Below, one piece after another: positions 31,314 through 41,600 of a DNA stretch of 64,000 bases. The position numbers were made by a program, and so were the translations under genes. Numbering within the stretch: the first letter of the stretch is position 1; every line of letters starts with the position of its first letter. The stretch comes from Vibrio methylphosphonaticus (GTDB taxonomy: Bacteria > Pseudomonadota > Gammaproteobacteria > Enterobacterales > Vibrionaceae): contig NZ_JAMKMS010000001.1 of the NCBI RefSeq assembly GCF_023634655.1, forward strand, positions 310,001 to 374,000, read 5' to 3'. The notes below the pieces were generated by a model. That model ran no database searches, was not told the DNA's origin, and saw only the letters and a program-made list of their open reading frames with translations.

Positions 31314-32169
31314 GGTTTTCTAGTCCCCATTTGTAAAGTGCGTTCTTTTTCAGGTTATAAATCTCAGCCGTCATCGCCGCAGCTTTCTTTAATGGCAGCT
31401 CTTTCACCAAAATGCTTAGCGCTCGTAGTGCTTCATCAGGTAACCCTTCCACGGCCGCTTCACGGTGACCGTGAATCAGAAGAACCATCTCGCCGCGCTT
31501 ACGGTTATCGTCTTCAGCAATCCACTCAATCAACTCTCCCAACGGCAAACCTTGAATAGTTTCAAAGGTTTTGGTGAGTTCTCGAGCTAAGACAACTTCA
31601 CGATCGGGCCCCAACACTTCTAGCATATTTGCCAAAGATTCCGTAATACGGTGTGGTGATTCATAGAAAATACAGGTACGCTCAGCTTTCGCAATTTCTA
31701 AAAACTTATCCTTACGTCCTTTACTTTTGGCTGGCAAAAAGCCTTCAAAACTAAAGCGGTCAGAAGGCAAACCTGATGCGCTCAGCGCAGTGATAACCGC
31801 ACACGCACCCGGTAATGGCACAACCTTAACGCCAGCTTGACGACATTGAGAAACAAGATGGTATCCTGGATCGCTGATTAATGGCGTCCCCGCATCGGAG
31901 ACCAATGCGATAGACTCGCCAGCTAACAATTTTTCAACTAAAACTTGTGCTTTTTGTTGCTCGTTGTGATCATGGAGCGCAAATGTTCTAGTTTGTATAT
32001 TGAAGTGAGAAAGAAGTTTACCAGTATGCCTGGTGTCTTCAGCGGCAATAATATCCACACTATGCAACACCTCTAGTGCCCTATGTGTAATATCACCAAG
32101 GTTCCCAATGGGAGTTGGCACAATAAAGAGCGTTGGTTGCTCAATATGAATGGTTTTGTTGCTTGTCAT
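31306..32169 (-). CDS. rsmI: 16S rRNA 2'-O-methyltransferase RsmI (C1402)
   Basis: RsmI 2'-O-methylates C1402 of 16S rRNA. The 287-residue protein belongs to the tetrapyrrole methylase-like SAM enzymes. It shows [15 protein letters not shown] at the N terminus, [27 protein letters not shown] and the C-terminal half with FYESPHRI. Length matches E. coli (286). It is divergent from lpoA, with 62 nt between. Its 3' end carries the rnpB -35 element, and there is no terminator between them. Confidence 0.97.
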   Translation of the reverse strand: MTSNKTIHIEQPTLFIVPTPIGNLGDITHRALEVLHSVDIIAAEDTRHTGKLLSHFNIQTRTFALHDHNEQQKAQVLVEKLLAGESIALVSDAGTPLISDPGYHLVSQCRQAGVKVVPLPGACAVITALSASGLPSDRFSFEGFLPAKSKGRKDKFLEIAKAERTCIFYESPHRITESLANMLEVLGPDREVVLARELTKTFETIQGLPLGELIEWIAEDDNRKRGEMVLLIHGHREAAVEGLPDEALRALSILVKELPLKKAAAMTAEIYNLKKNALYKWGLENLE

Positions 32170-32172
32170 TTG

Positions 32173-32201
32173 TTTACCATCACTTCAACGATTAATATAA
32201 T
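32173..32201 (+). promoter_or_regulatory. Promoter of lpoA
   Basis: TTTACC (32173-32178) and a perfect TATAAT (32196-32201) are 17 nt apart. The predicted start near 32208 leaves a leader of about 24 nt before ATG 32232. This spacing argues against the upstream GTG at 32217. Confidence 0.7.
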
Positions 32202-32231
32202 GATTTTACACGAATAGTGATTAAAGAGCTC

Positions 32232-34151
32232 ATGGCAATGATGAACCGTAAAAAAAATAGTGTAACGCGCCTGCTAACACCCATCGCACTGGCTCTGTCC
32301 ATTGCCGCATGTTCTACGCAACCAAGCGCGCCGACCAGTGTTGATATCACAATGGCTCCTACCGCCTCTTCTGAAACGTATTTAATGCGTGCCGATAGCG
32401 ATCAGGGTGGTTTTGCCAACGAGTGGCTCATCCTTGCCTTTAAAGCGTCAATCCAAGAAGGCAACTACGACCAAGCCCAGCGTTTGTCTAACCGTCTAGC
32501 CAAGCAAAACTTGAGCACCATTCAACAAGCAGAATGGCAATTGGCTCGCGCTGAACTAAGTCTTGCTCAAGGTAAAGCACAAGAGGCTTACTTAGGGCTT
32601 AACCTACCAGTAGAGTGGCCTTTACCACAGCAGCAATGGATGCAGTATCACAATTTGCGCGGCCAAAGCTTAGCCATCATGGGCGACTACGTAGAGTCAA
32701 GTCGTGAATATATTGCTATGTCAGGTTTTGCACCGCGTGAGCAGCAGCAAAACATTAACGACAATATTTGGCAGAACCTTAATCAATACTCAGCCGAGCA
32801 GTTGTCGCAGCTAACCATCAAACCAGAGGAAGACATCCTTGATGGTTGGGTACAACTTGCCAGCTACATGAAGGCGCTTGGGAGCAGCTTACCTCAGTTG
32901 CAAAATACGCTAGAAAAATGGCTTGCGGAAAATAACAACCATCCGGCTGCACTTTATACGCCACAAAGCATCTATGATATTTTGAGCCTCGAGATTTCTA
33001 CACCGCATAGTACAGCGCTATTGCTACCGTTGACGGGTAAGTACGCTAAACAAGCGCAATTAGTTCGTGATGGCTTCATGATGGCGACCATGGATGATGA
33101 ACAACGCGATCCTGACGCAACCTTCACTGTCATCGATACCAACGAAGCAACACCAGCTGAAATCAAGGCTCGACTCATTGCCAATGATGTCGACTTCATT
33201 GTCGGTCCACTTATCAAAGATAATGTCGAAAAATTGCAGCAAGCACAACTAGCGACAGACACACCGATCCCAGCTCTTGCGCTGAATATCCCAACCGTTA
33301 TCGAACCCAGTCAGTCGATGTGCTATTTAACCTTGTCTCCTGAGCAAGAAGTCTCACAGGCGGCAAAACATCTCGCGCAAGAAAACTATGCCTACCCACT
33401 GATTTTGGCTCCTAAAAGTAGCCTTGGAAACCGCGTAGTAAAAGCTTTCGAGGAAGAGTGGAGCAAACTAAGTACCAATAATATTGCCGTCGCCCAATAC
33501 AGCAATCGTGCCCAGTTGCAAAAAACCATTAACAACGTCTTTGGTCTGCAAGACAGCCAACAACGAATTGCACAAATGGAAACCCTCACGGGTCTTAAGT
33601 TAGAAAATCAACCAAGAAGTCGCCGCGATATTGACTCAGTTTATATTGTGGCTAACGGCGCCGATCTTACGCTGATCAAGCCCTTTATCGAAGTTGCCAT
33701 TAACCCAGATGCAAATCAGCCGAAATTGTTTGCCGATTCTCACAGCAATTCTAGTAAGCGACAATATGAAGACCTCACCGGCGTTGTGTATAGTGACATT
33801 CCGATGCTCATTGAAGAAGATGAACAGCTTGACGCCCAAATGACCAAATTTTGGCCAAAGAGCTCCAACGCAGAGAAACGCTTACAGGCATTGGGGATGG
33901 ACGCCTACGCTCTAACCAAAGAACTGCCACAACTTAAAGCCGTAGAGGGGTACTCCGTCGATGGTCAAACCGGTACCCTTTCGATCGATGGTAACTGTGT
34001 GGTTCAACGACAAATTGCATGGGGTGTTCATGGGCAAGCTAAATCCCAAACCACTGATGCGCCTGAGGAGGCGACTGATAACGCCACTAACGTAAATAAC
34101 ACCGATGAAAGCGGTGCATTGGAACAAAATGATACGCCAACTGTGGAATAA
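32232..34151 (+). CDS. lpoA: Penicillin-binding protein activator LpoA (lipoprotein)
   Basis: LpoA is an outer-membrane lipoprotein that reaches through the wall to stimulate PBP1A. From ATG 32232 it is 639 residues. A basic N terminus (MNRKKNSVTR) and hydrophobic signal end in the lipobox IAAC. An alpha-helical TPR-like domain (about 50-250) follows, then a periplasmic-binding-protein-like domain (LLPLTGKYAKQAQLVRDGF, from about 265). The tail is acidic and Asp/Thr/Asn-rich. The start codon is uncertain among ATGs at 32232, 32238 and 32241. Its end overlaps yraN. Confidence 0.93.
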   Translation: MAMMNRKKNSVTRLLTPIALALSIAACSTQPSAPTSVDITMAPTASSETYLMRADSDQGGFANEWLILAFKASIQEGNYDQAQRLSNRLAKQNLSTIQQAEWQLARAELSLAQGKAQEAYLGLNLPVEWPLPQQQWMQYHNLRGQSLAIMGDYVESSREYIAMSGFAPREQQQNINDNIWQNLNQYSAEQLSQLTIKPEEDILDGWVQLASYMKALGSSLPQLQNTLEKWLAENNNHPAALYTPQSIYDILSLEISTPHSTALLLPLTGKYAKQAQLVRDGFMMATMDDEQRDPDATFTVIDTNEATPAEIKARLIANDVDFIVGPLIKDNVEKLQQAQLATDTPIPALALNIPTVIEPSQSMCYLTLSPEQEVSQAAKHLAQENYAYPLILAPKSSLGNRVVKAFEEEWSKLSTNNIAVAQYSNRAQLQKTINNVFGLQDSQQRIAQMETLTGLKLENQPRSRRDIDSVYIVANGADLTLIKPFIEVAINPDANQPKLFADSHSNSSKRQYEDLTGVVYSDIPMLIEEDEQLDAQMTKFWPKSSNAEKRLQALGMDAYALTKELPQLKAVEGYSVDGQTGTLSIDGNCVVQRQIAWGVHGQAKSQTTDAPEEATDNATNVNNTDESGALEQNDTPTVE

Positions 34152-34542
34152 AACCCGGGCAAGTATCGAGCAAAACGCTCCAAAGAACAAACGACAGATA
34201 GGTCAGCATTACGAAGACCTAGCACAAGCGTATTTGGGCAAACATGGCCTAAATACGCTGACAAAAAACTACACGGTAAAGTGTGGTGAACTCGATCTCG
34301 TCATGCAAGATGCTACATGCCTTGTCTTTGTTGAGGTAAAATACCGAAAAAGCCGTCAATATGGCCATGCGCAAGAGATGGTCACAGCATCCAAAGCGAA
34401 AAAACTACAAAAAGCAGCCATGGTTTGGCTGATGAAAAACGGCTTGTCACCTTACGATACTGAATTTCGATTTGATGTCGTCGCCATTCATAACAATGGT
34501 GAAGACATTGACTGGATAAAAAACGCGATTACTCAAGGATAA
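34129..34542 (+). CDS. yraN: YraN/UPF0102 family nuclease-fold protein
   Basis: A 137-residue soluble protein of the UPF0102 family, which has a Holliday-junction-resolvase/restriction-endonuclease-like fold. The nuclease-like motif is visible as GELDLVMQD followed by FVEVKYRKS (Glu, Asp and E-x-K residues). FRFDVVAI is the conserved C-terminal strand. Its cellular role is unproven; it is nearly always found between lpoA and diaA, as here. ATG 34129 is chosen because GGA lies five bases upstream; an in-frame ATG at 34105 is possible. Either start overlaps the lpoA end, suggesting coupled translation. Confidence 0.88.
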   Translation: MIRQLWNKTRASIEQNAPKNKRQIGQHYEDLAQAYLGKHGLNTLTKNYTVKCGELDLVMQDATCLVFVEVKYRKSRQYGHAQEMVTASKAKKLQKAAMVWLMKNGLSPYDTEFRFDVVAIHNNGEDIDWIKNAITQG

Positions 34543-34544
34543 CC

Positions 34545-35135
34545 ATGCGCGATAGCATTAAAGAAAGCTTTACTGAAAGCATTCAGATTCAAATTGCAGC
34601 AGCAGAAGCGCTGCCAGACGTCATCACCCACGCTGCACAAGCGATGGTCGCCACCCTGCTTAATGGCAATAAAATTCTTTGTTGCGGCAACGGGGGATCT
34701 GCCGTCAATGCCCAGCAATTTGTTTCGTGTTTACTTAACCGCTTTGAAACCGAGCGACCAAGCCTGCCAGCGATGGCACTGACAACCGACAACACCACAA
34801 TGACAGCCGTCGCCAACGACTATAATTTTGAAGATATTTACGCCAAGCAAGTGCGCGCTTTCGGCCAAACTGATGATATTTTACTTGCCATTTCTACCAG
34901 CGGTAATAGTAAAAATGTCCTAAAGGCAATGGAAGCGGCAGTGACCCGAGACATGACGATTATCGCTTTCACCGGGAAAGACGGCGGCGAAATGGCCGGG
35001 CTACTGGGCGAAAATGACGTAGAGATCCGTATTCCTTCTCACCGCACTTCTCGAATTCATGAAGTCCATATGGTCACCCTTCATTGCCTGTGCGATCTTA
35101 TCGATCAGGTTCTATTCCCTGCTCATGAAGAATAA
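34545..35135 (+). CDS. diaA: DnaA initiator-associating protein DiaA (SIS domain)
   Basis: DiaA binds DnaA and promotes its assembly at oriC, helping timely replication initiation. The 196-residue protein is exactly the length of E. coli DiaA and starts with the same [23 protein letters not shown] helix. It has a single SIS fold with [18 protein letters not shown] (about 40-57) and [16 protein letters not shown]. It forms homotetramers in E. coli. It resembles sedoheptulose-7-phosphate isomerase GmhA, but the lpoA-yraN-diaA-dolP context and the N-terminal helix favour DiaA. It follows yraN by 2 nt. Confidence 0.94.
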   Translation: MRDSIKESFTESIQIQIAAAEALPDVITHAAQAMVATLLNGNKILCCGNGGSAVNAQQFVSCLLNRFETERPSLPAMALTTDNTTMTAVANDYNFEDIYAKQVRAFGQTDDILLAISTSGNSKNVLKAMEAAVTRDMTIIAFTGKDGGEMAGLLGENDVEIRIPSHRTSRIHEVHMVTLHCLCDLIDQVLFPAHEE

Positions 35136-35139
35136 CGCT

Positions 35140-35832
35140 ATGAAAATATACAAAACCGTCGCTTTACTAGCGATGAGCTTAGCACTCTCTGGTTGTGCTG
35201 GATTGTTTGAAGTTACCGATACCCGATCAGCTAAAGAACTATGGAATGACAGCGCATTAGAATCAGAAGTGGCGGGAATGACCAACAAAGCCCCATTCGT
35301 TGGCAAAGTTCGCGTCGTTGCGAGTTCACAACGTGGCACCGTGGTATTAATGGGCCAAGCTCAAACCGAAGAGTTACGAAACACACTTAATGAACGCGTA
35401 TCTGGGATTGATGGAGTAAAGCGTGTTTACAATCAAGTCCGAATTAATAGCCCACTTGGCTTTACCCAAATGAGTAATGACAGCTGGTTAACAACAAAAG
35501 TGAAGTCAGCATTATTGACGGATGATCGTCTTAATGGCGTTAAAATAAAAGTCATCACTGAAAACAAAGAAGTGTTTTTACTCGGGTATGTCTCCAAAGA
35601 ACACGCCGATATCGCCACGGATATAGCGCGTAATATATCCGGCGTATCTCAGGTTATTCGTGCTTTCCAATTCAGTGAGACACAAGAGAAACTTAATACT
35701 GAAGCAGAAGCAGAACCGAAAAAAGAGAGCAACACTCAACAAAGTGTCGACTCAGCACCGGTTACTGCAGAGGAAGAACCGATGCGCCCGATTATTGAAG
35801 AGCCAGCACCTTTCGTAGAAGTGGAAGGCTAA
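35140..35832 (+). CDS. dolP: Outer-membrane BON-domain lipoprotein DolP
   Basis: DolP (YraP) is a division-site lipoprotein that supports outer-membrane integrity and wall hydrolase control. From ATG 35140 it is 230 residues, with signal VALLAMSLALSGC and lipobox LSGC. Two BON domains follow (about 45-110 and 120-185, the second with DSWLTTKVKSALL). An additional acidic, Glu/Pro-rich tail of about 40 residues is not present in the 191-residue E. coli protein. An ATG at 35125 inside diaA is an alternative start. It is the last gene of the lpoA-yraN-diaA-dolP unit and is followed by a strong terminator. Confidence 0.92.
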   Translation: MKIYKTVALLAMSLALSGCAGLFEVTDTRSAKELWNDSALESEVAGMTNKAPFVGKVRVVASSQRGTVVLMGQAQTEELRNTLNERVSGIDGVKRVYNQVRINSPLGFTQMSNDSWLTTKVKSALLTDDRLNGVKIKVITENKEVFLLGYVSKEHADIATDIARNISGVSQVIRAFQFSETQEKLNTEAEAEPKKESNTQQSVDSAPVTAEEEPMRPIIEEPAPFVEVEG

Positions 35833-35870
35833 CGTTCAACCACTACCGACTTAAATTCGTCATCACGCAT

Positions 35871-35907
35871 AAAAAAACCAGCCTATTATTTACAGGCTGG
35901 TTTTTTA
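35871..35907. terminator. Bidirectional terminator between dolP and ilvH
   Basis: Arms AAAAAACCAGCCT and AGGCTGGTTTTTT flank a 9-nt loop. T runs follow on both strands, so it can serve both convergent transcripts. Confidence 0.92.
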
Positions 35908-35963
35908 TTGGACTGCGTCTTGCTGTGTTTGAGTGCGATTGAAAGGCGCTACAGCAAGATAAA

Positions 35964-35984
35964 GTTAAGAGTTAAGAGTTAAGC
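35964..35984. repeat. Three tandem 7-nt repeats at the ilvH stop codon
   Basis: GTTAAGA, GTTAAGA and GTTAAGC follow one another. The ilvH stop codon (35979-35981) lies in the last unit. This looks like replication slippage extending the 3' end. Confidence 0.7.
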
Positions 35985-36473
35985 CTTTAGTGCTCTCTCG
36001 CCACGCGCAATACCAACAATGCCGCTTCTCGCCACTTCTACCACATCCGTGACTTCAGATAACGCGGTAAGGAACGCATCAAGCTTTTCACTGGTTCCTG
36101 CCAACTGCACCGTATATTGTGATGCGGTGACATCCACAATTTGCCCGCGGAAAATATCGGCCGTACGCTTAACTTCAGCGCGTGCAAAGCCACTGGCTTT
36201 GACTTTGACCATCATCAATTCACGCTCGATGTGCTCAACTGCCGTGACTTCTTGCACTTTCAAGACATCAATCAATTTATGTAGCTGCTTTTGAATTTGC
36301 TCCAATTGCATTTCGCTTGATGCCGTCGTGATGTTAAGACGAGACAAGGTTTCGTCCTCTGTCGGCGATACATTCAAAGATTCAATGTTGTAACCACGTT
36401 GAGAGAACAAGCCAACCACACGAGATAGTGAACCTGGTTGGTTTTCCATTAGTAGTGAAATAATGTGCTTCAT
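35979..36473 (-). CDS. ilvH: Acetolactate synthase small (regulatory) subunit
   Basis: IlvH is the valine-sensing regulatory subunit of acetolactate synthase isozyme III. The 164-residue protein has an N-terminal ACT domain (ISLLMENQPGSLSRVVGLFSQRGYNIESL, about 5-33 and on to 75) and a C-terminal ACT-like domain common to this family. Length matches E. coli IlvH (163). The Gly/Asn pattern of the effector site (N-Q-P-G-S-L-S-R) is intact, so valine feedback is expected. It starts 1 nt after ilvI. Its stop codon lies in a short tandem repeat. Confidence 0.96.
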   Translation of the reverse strand: MKHIISLLMENQPGSLSRVVGLFSQRGYNIESLNVSPTEDETLSRLNITTASSEMQLEQIQKQLHKLIDVLKVQEVTAVEHIERELMMVKVKASGFARAEVKRTADIFRGQIVDVTASQYTVQLAGTSEKLDAFLTALSEVTDVVEVARSGIVGIARGERALKA

Positions 36474-36474
36474 A

Positions 36475-38211
36475 TTAAGTTCTCTCCGTCTTGCTCAACC
36501 ACATTTTATCCATGCCTTCACCTTTAATTTGCATTGGGTAGACATGCTCTGTTTCATCGACATTGATATCAACAAAAACCAGACGATCTTTCATCGACAG
36601 AGCCTTTTTCAGCCCTTCTTCAAGCTCATTTGGGTGAGAAATACGAATACCAACATGACCGTACGCCTCAGCAATAGCCGCAAAATCGGGAACCGAACTC
36701 ATGTATGAATTAGAATGGCGACCTTGATAAATAATATCTTGCCATTGCTTTACCATGCCCAAGAAGCGGTTATTCAAGTTAATAATTTTAACCGGAATGT
36801 CGTATTGCATGGCCGTCGACAACTCTTGAATATTCATCTGAATACTGCCATCTCCCGTCACACAAACCACTTCTTCCTCTGGGTAAGCAAACTTCACGCC
36901 CATTGCAGCAGGGAAACCAAAGCCCATCGTGCCAAGACCACCAGAGTTGATCCACCTTCTTGGCTTATTGAATGGGTAGTAAAGCGCGGCAAACATTTGA
37001 TGTTGCCCGACATCCGATGCTACATAGGCGTCGCCACCCGTTAACTTATGCAGCACCTCAATGACTTGTTGCGGTTTGATTTTTTCTTCTGACGTTTCAT
37101 AGCTCAAGCATTGACGATCTCGCCAACTTTCAATGTCTGTCCACCAAGCATCAAGAGCTTGCGTGTCATTGCTGCCACCTTGATCGATCAGCAATTTCAA
37201 CATGCCATCGAGTACCACATCCGCCGAGCCAACAATAGGCAGATCCGCTGGCACATTTTTCGATATAGAAGATGGGTCAATATCAATATGTACCACTTTA
37301 GCGTTCGGACAATACTTCTCTAAATTGTTGGTAGTACGATCATCGAAACGAACGCCAACGCCAAAAATAAGGTCTGCATCGTGCATCGCCATGTTGGCTT
37401 CATACGTGCCGTGCATGCCAAGCATGCCAAGCGCGTTTTTATGGGTACCAGGAAATGCCCCTAGTCCCATTAAGGTGCTCACTACCGGCAGATTTAAGGT
37501 CTCAGCAAACTTAGCAATCTGTTGATCAGCTTCGGCCATCACCGCGCCACCACCAATATAAAGCACCGGTTTTTTCGCTTCTAAAATCGCTTTGAGCGCT
37601 TTCTTGATTTGCCCTTTATGACCCGATGTTGTTGGGTTATATGAACGCAATGCAACCGTCTCTGGGTATTCATAAGGGAATTTAATTTGAGGATTCATTA
37701 CGTCTTTAGGGATATCAACTACCACAGGGCCGGGACGTCCTGTTGACGCAATGTAAAAAGCTTTCTTTATCGTATCGGCAATGTCTTCTGCGCGTTTAAG
37801 CAAAAAGCTGTGTTTAACAACAGGGCGAGAAACACCCACCATGTCACACTCTTGGAATGCGTCATTACCAATAAGATTATTAGGTACGTTACCAGACAAC
37901 ACGACCATTGGAATCGAGTCCATATAAGCAGTCGCAATACCGGTAATGGTATTCGTCGCACCTGGACCTGAACAGACCAGTACGACACCTGGCTTGCCAG
38001 TGGCTCGCGCATAGCCATCAGCCATATGCGTCGCCGCTTGTTCATGTCGAACTAATACGTGTTGAATATCTTCTTGTTTTTGATGAAGGGCATCATAGAT
38101 ATCAAGTACAGAGCCACCAGGGTAGCCAAAGATTTGCTGTACGCCTTCATCGATCAAAGACTGAACGATCATTTCAGCGCCAGATAACATGTCTGGGGTT
38201 GGATTTTGCAT
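36475..38211 (-). CDS. ilvI: Acetolactate synthase large subunit (isozyme III)
   Basis: IlvI catalyses the first common step of valine, leucine and isoleucine synthesis, joining pyruvate with pyruvate or 2-ketobutyrate using thiamine diphosphate, FAD and magnesium. The 578-residue protein has the catalytic Glu region [19 protein letters not shown] near 55-72. A central FAD-binding domain follows, then the thiamine-diphosphate motif [12 protein letters not shown] through NN near 440-470. Length matches E. coli IlvI (574). GGAG precedes the ATG closely. The upstream leader contains a palindrome next to an extended -10. Confidence 0.97.
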   Translation of the reverse strand: MQNPTPDMLSGAEMIVQSLIDEGVQQIFGYPGGSVLDIYDALHQKQEDIQHVLVRHEQAATHMADGYARATGKPGVVLVCSGPGATNTITGIATAYMDSIPMVVLSGNVPNNLIGNDAFQECDMVGVSRPVVKHSFLLKRAEDIADTIKKAFYIASTGRPGPVVVDIPKDVMNPQIKFPYEYPETVALRSYNPTTSGHKGQIKKALKAILEAKKPVLYIGGGAVMAEADQQIAKFAETLNLPVVSTLMGLGAFPGTHKNALGMLGMHGTYEANMAMHDADLIFGVGVRFDDRTTNNLEKYCPNAKVVHIDIDPSSISKNVPADLPIVGSADVVLDGMLKLLIDQGGSNDTQALDAWWTDIESWRDRQCLSYETSEEKIKPQQVIEVLHKLTGGDAYVASDVGQHQMFAALYYPFNKPRRWINSGGLGTMGFGFPAAMGVKFAYPEEEVVCVTGDGSIQMNIQELSTAMQYDIPVKIINLNNRFLGMVKQWQDIIYQGRHSNSYMSSVPDFAAIAEAYGHVGIRISHPNELEEGLKKALSMKDRLVFVDINVDETEHVYPMQIKGEGMDKMWLSKTERT

Positions 38212-38589
38212 ATTTTCTCCTTACCAGTTATCTCAACAAACAAATAGTTTGTGGAGCTGGTCTTACATAGTTAGGGCTTATTCGTAGCCTAATCGAAATC
38301 ACTCACTTTTCGGCTATGTCGCTGTACCAGTCATAACAAGCACACCGTTTACGCAACAACTGTAACGCTTTATTATCACAAGGTCTAACCTTGTTTTGAT
38401 CGCAAAAAAGACACTCTTCTCTATTCCCTACCATTTGCAATAAATTGTGACGAATTAAACGCCCAAACCGGCAGATAATCTCAACTAGTTTTAAAGTTCA
38501 GAATAAAAAACTTACAGCCACCTGCTTGAGGTAGAAAAATCTATTAGCACTAACGATGAAAGCCAACTTATTCATCTTTTCATGGCATT
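38212..38589. other. Region upstream of ilvI
   Basis: About 380 nt before the RND terminator. It holds an extended -10 (minus-strand TGTGATAAT, core 38372-38377) with a palindrome directly upstream. In the same place is an open frame at 38314-38379 (minus, GTG start, 21 codons) rich in Ile, Val and Leu. A bulged TTAGG/CCTAA hairpin follows near 38270-38292 without a T run. No ordinary gene is seen. Confidence 0.5.
38378..38394. promoter_or_regulatory. Palindrome abutting the ilvI extended -10
   Basis: A perfect 7-bp inverted repeat (ACAAGGT and ACCTTGT) with a 3-nt centre sits immediately upstream of the -10 GATAAT on the minus strand. Its place in the spacer/-35 zone suits a repressor or activator site. 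Confidence 0.5.
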
Positions 38590-38613
38590 AAAAAAGGCCC
38601 CTTTCGGGGCCTT
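38590..38613 (-). terminator. Rho-independent terminator of the RND operon
   Basis: Minus-strand AAGGCCCC, GAAA loop, GGGGCC and T6. The stem starts about 28 nt after the RND transporter stop codon. Confidence 0.92.
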
Positions 38614-38641
38614 AATTATAATGTTGAGAAAAAATGGTTAT

Positions 38642-41600
38642 TTATGTACTTTTTTGCCAAAAGCGCCAGCGACGCTTTCTCTTCACTTTCGTCTCGTGGG
38701 GGCTTCTCCCTAACATTAGCAAACAAGGGGTAAGCACCAGGGTTAAGACTGTCGCGAAGGCCAGACCACCAGCAATCGCAGTCGCTAACTGTGACCACCA
38801 TTGAGTACTTGGCGCCCCAAACTCAATTTTTTGGTTGATAAGGTCGATATTCATTTCCAAAACCATTGGCATCAACCCCAATATCGTCGTGACCGTTGTC
38901 AACATCACAGGCCTTAAACGCTGAACACCAGTCCTTAGTATCGCATCTCGTTTATCTAGCCCACGTTTTAACAACTGATTGTATGTATCTATCAAAACGA
39001 TATTGTTGTTCACCACAATACCAGCCAAGGCGATCACGCCAATGCCGGACATAATAATGCCAAAAGGACGCTGGAAAATCAGCAGCCCCGCAAACACGCC
39101 TACCGTAGAAAATATCACCGCACTCAGAATCAAAAACGCCTGATAGAAACTGTTAAATTGCGTAATTAGAATCAACGCCATCACCGCCAATGCCACTAAA
39201 AATGCAGTTTGTAAAAACTCTGACGAGTTCTTTTGCTCTTCATTTTGTCCTCGTATTCGTACATCAATTCCAGGCGGAAGTTCGAGTGCATCAAGCGATT
39301 GCTGAAAGTCCGGAAGTTCGATTGCAAGGTTGTAACCTTCAGCCATGTCTGCTTTGACGTTTATGATGCGAATGCCATCTAAACGCTCAATGGTATCTTG
39401 CTTATGCTGAGGAGTGATTTCAGCAAAATTGGTAATCGGTATCAAGCCAGCAGGTGTCTTGACTCGTAATTCATCAAACCGACCAATATCGCGCTTGTCA
39501 CTGGGGAACCGAACCAAAATATCGACTTCTTCTGACGAGTCATCCGGGAGGTAGCCACCAATTTTCAGCCCATTCGTCACAAACTGAACTGTGTTACCGA
39601 CTAAACTCGCATCAGCACCAAATCGCGCAGCATCATCTCGACGGATATCTATCTGCCAATCAATGCCAGGTTTACTGGATGAATCACTAATGTTGGTGAG
39701 CTTGGCGTTGCTGTCAGCCCAACGTCGAATCACCTTCGCTGCCTCATCAAGACGCTCAGGGAAACGGGCAGACAGTTCAATGACTAAATCATGTTCTACG
39801 GGAGGTCCAGCATCCGGGAATTTGTACTCGATCTCGACTCCAGCAAACTGGTTTGTCGTTTGTTTTAACTCTTCAATAATGACATTAACTCGGCGACGGT
39901 CCTGCCAATCAACCGGCGTAATTTGGATATTACCAATCTCACTTTTCCCTCCGGTTTTCGTGTAAACACTTTCGAACTCATCATGATTGAGCATCACCTT
40001 CTCAACCACTCTCATGACCTCATCTTTTTCATTAATCGATAAGTCACCATGAGAGCGAACTTTGACGTTAAAGTATGGCGGATCCACCTCTGGGAAAAAT
40101 TCAGCGCCTAAACCCGCTTTGTTGTAAGCCGCGCCAACACCAATCGCAATTAAGATCGCCAATAGTAAGATTTTCAGTGGATGCACAATCGCTATCGCTA
40201 GCGTGTGGTAATAAAGCTTGGTGATACCCGTTGCCTTGTCAAAATCGCCGTCATGCAGAGCCACCATTTTAGCTTGTTGTGCACTAGACACATATTGTGG
40301 CTTTCCAAACAGCCCGCCAAGGACAGGTACAAATAGCAACGCCATGACCAATGAAGCCGTTAAGGTCGCAATTAAAGTCAGTGGCAAAAACTTCATAAAC
40401 TCGCCAGTCGTGTCTGGCCAAAACAATAATGGTGCGAAAGCGGCGAGCGTGGTCGCGGTTGAGGCGGTGATCGGCCATGCCATGCGCTTAGCGGCATCGG
40501 CGTAAGCTTGCTTTCTTGGCGTACCTTCTTGCATTCGCCTATCCGCAAACTCGGTGACCACTATCGCGCCGTCAACCAACATGCCAACCGCCATAATTAG
40601 CGAGAACAACACGATAATATTGACGGTCAAGCCAAATACTGACAGCACCAATAAACCCGTCAAAAACGAACCGGGAATCGACACCCCAACCAGCATTGCA
40701 GTTCGAACACCGAGAATGGCAATAATCACAATCACCACGAGAATAATCGCCGATAGCACATTGTTTTGTAGATCATTAAGCATGATCTTAACGTCTTTCG
40801 ATTCGTCTTTAGTGTATTTAACCTGAAGGTTATTAGGCCACTCTGGAAGCAGCGACGCTTGATGCATCACCTCTTTTACCAAAGCAACTGTCTCGATAAT
40901 ATTTTCACCGGCTCGTTTTTTCACATCAAGTACGACGGCAGATTGCCCATCGAGACGTGCAAAACTATCAGGGTCACGAAATGCACGACGAACGGTCGCC
41001 ACATCCCCGAAGGTGATCACCTGCTTGCCATCCACTTTAACGGGTAGCTCTAGGACATCTTTGAGGGTTTCGAACACCGATGGGACTTTTACCGAAAAAC
41101 GTCCATAGCCCGTATCAACAAATCCAGCGGCAACCACTCGGTTATTCAGTGCAATCAGGTTATAAATATCACCTTGATCTAAGCCATAGCTTTCCATTAG
41201 TAATGGATCAACGACGATTTCGACAATATCATCGCGATCACCGGCAATATCGACTTCCAATACTTGTCGATAGCTTTCTAGTTTGTCACGCAGTTGACGG
41301 GCTATTTGAACAATCGTGCGTTCCGGCACAGTTCCATATAAAACCACCGACAAAACCGGCTGCTGAGAAGCAAAGGTTACTTCATTAACAGTTGGCTCAT
41401 CACTATCATCAGGCAACTTTGGTTTCGCCAAATCGACAGCATCACGCACATCCGCCATAGCTTGAGTTAAATCAACGCCAACATTAAATTCCAGCGTTAC
41501 TGACGCATGCCCCTCAGACGCCGTTGCCGTCATTTCTTTCACGCCTTCAATTGAACGTAGTTCTTTTTCCAACGGGCGGACTAACAAACGCTCACTATCA

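Noticed and set aside
31140..31559. 139-codon plus-strand ORF
   Set aside because: It lies antisense to RNase P RNA and the end of rsmI, both of which are certain; no ribosome binding site.
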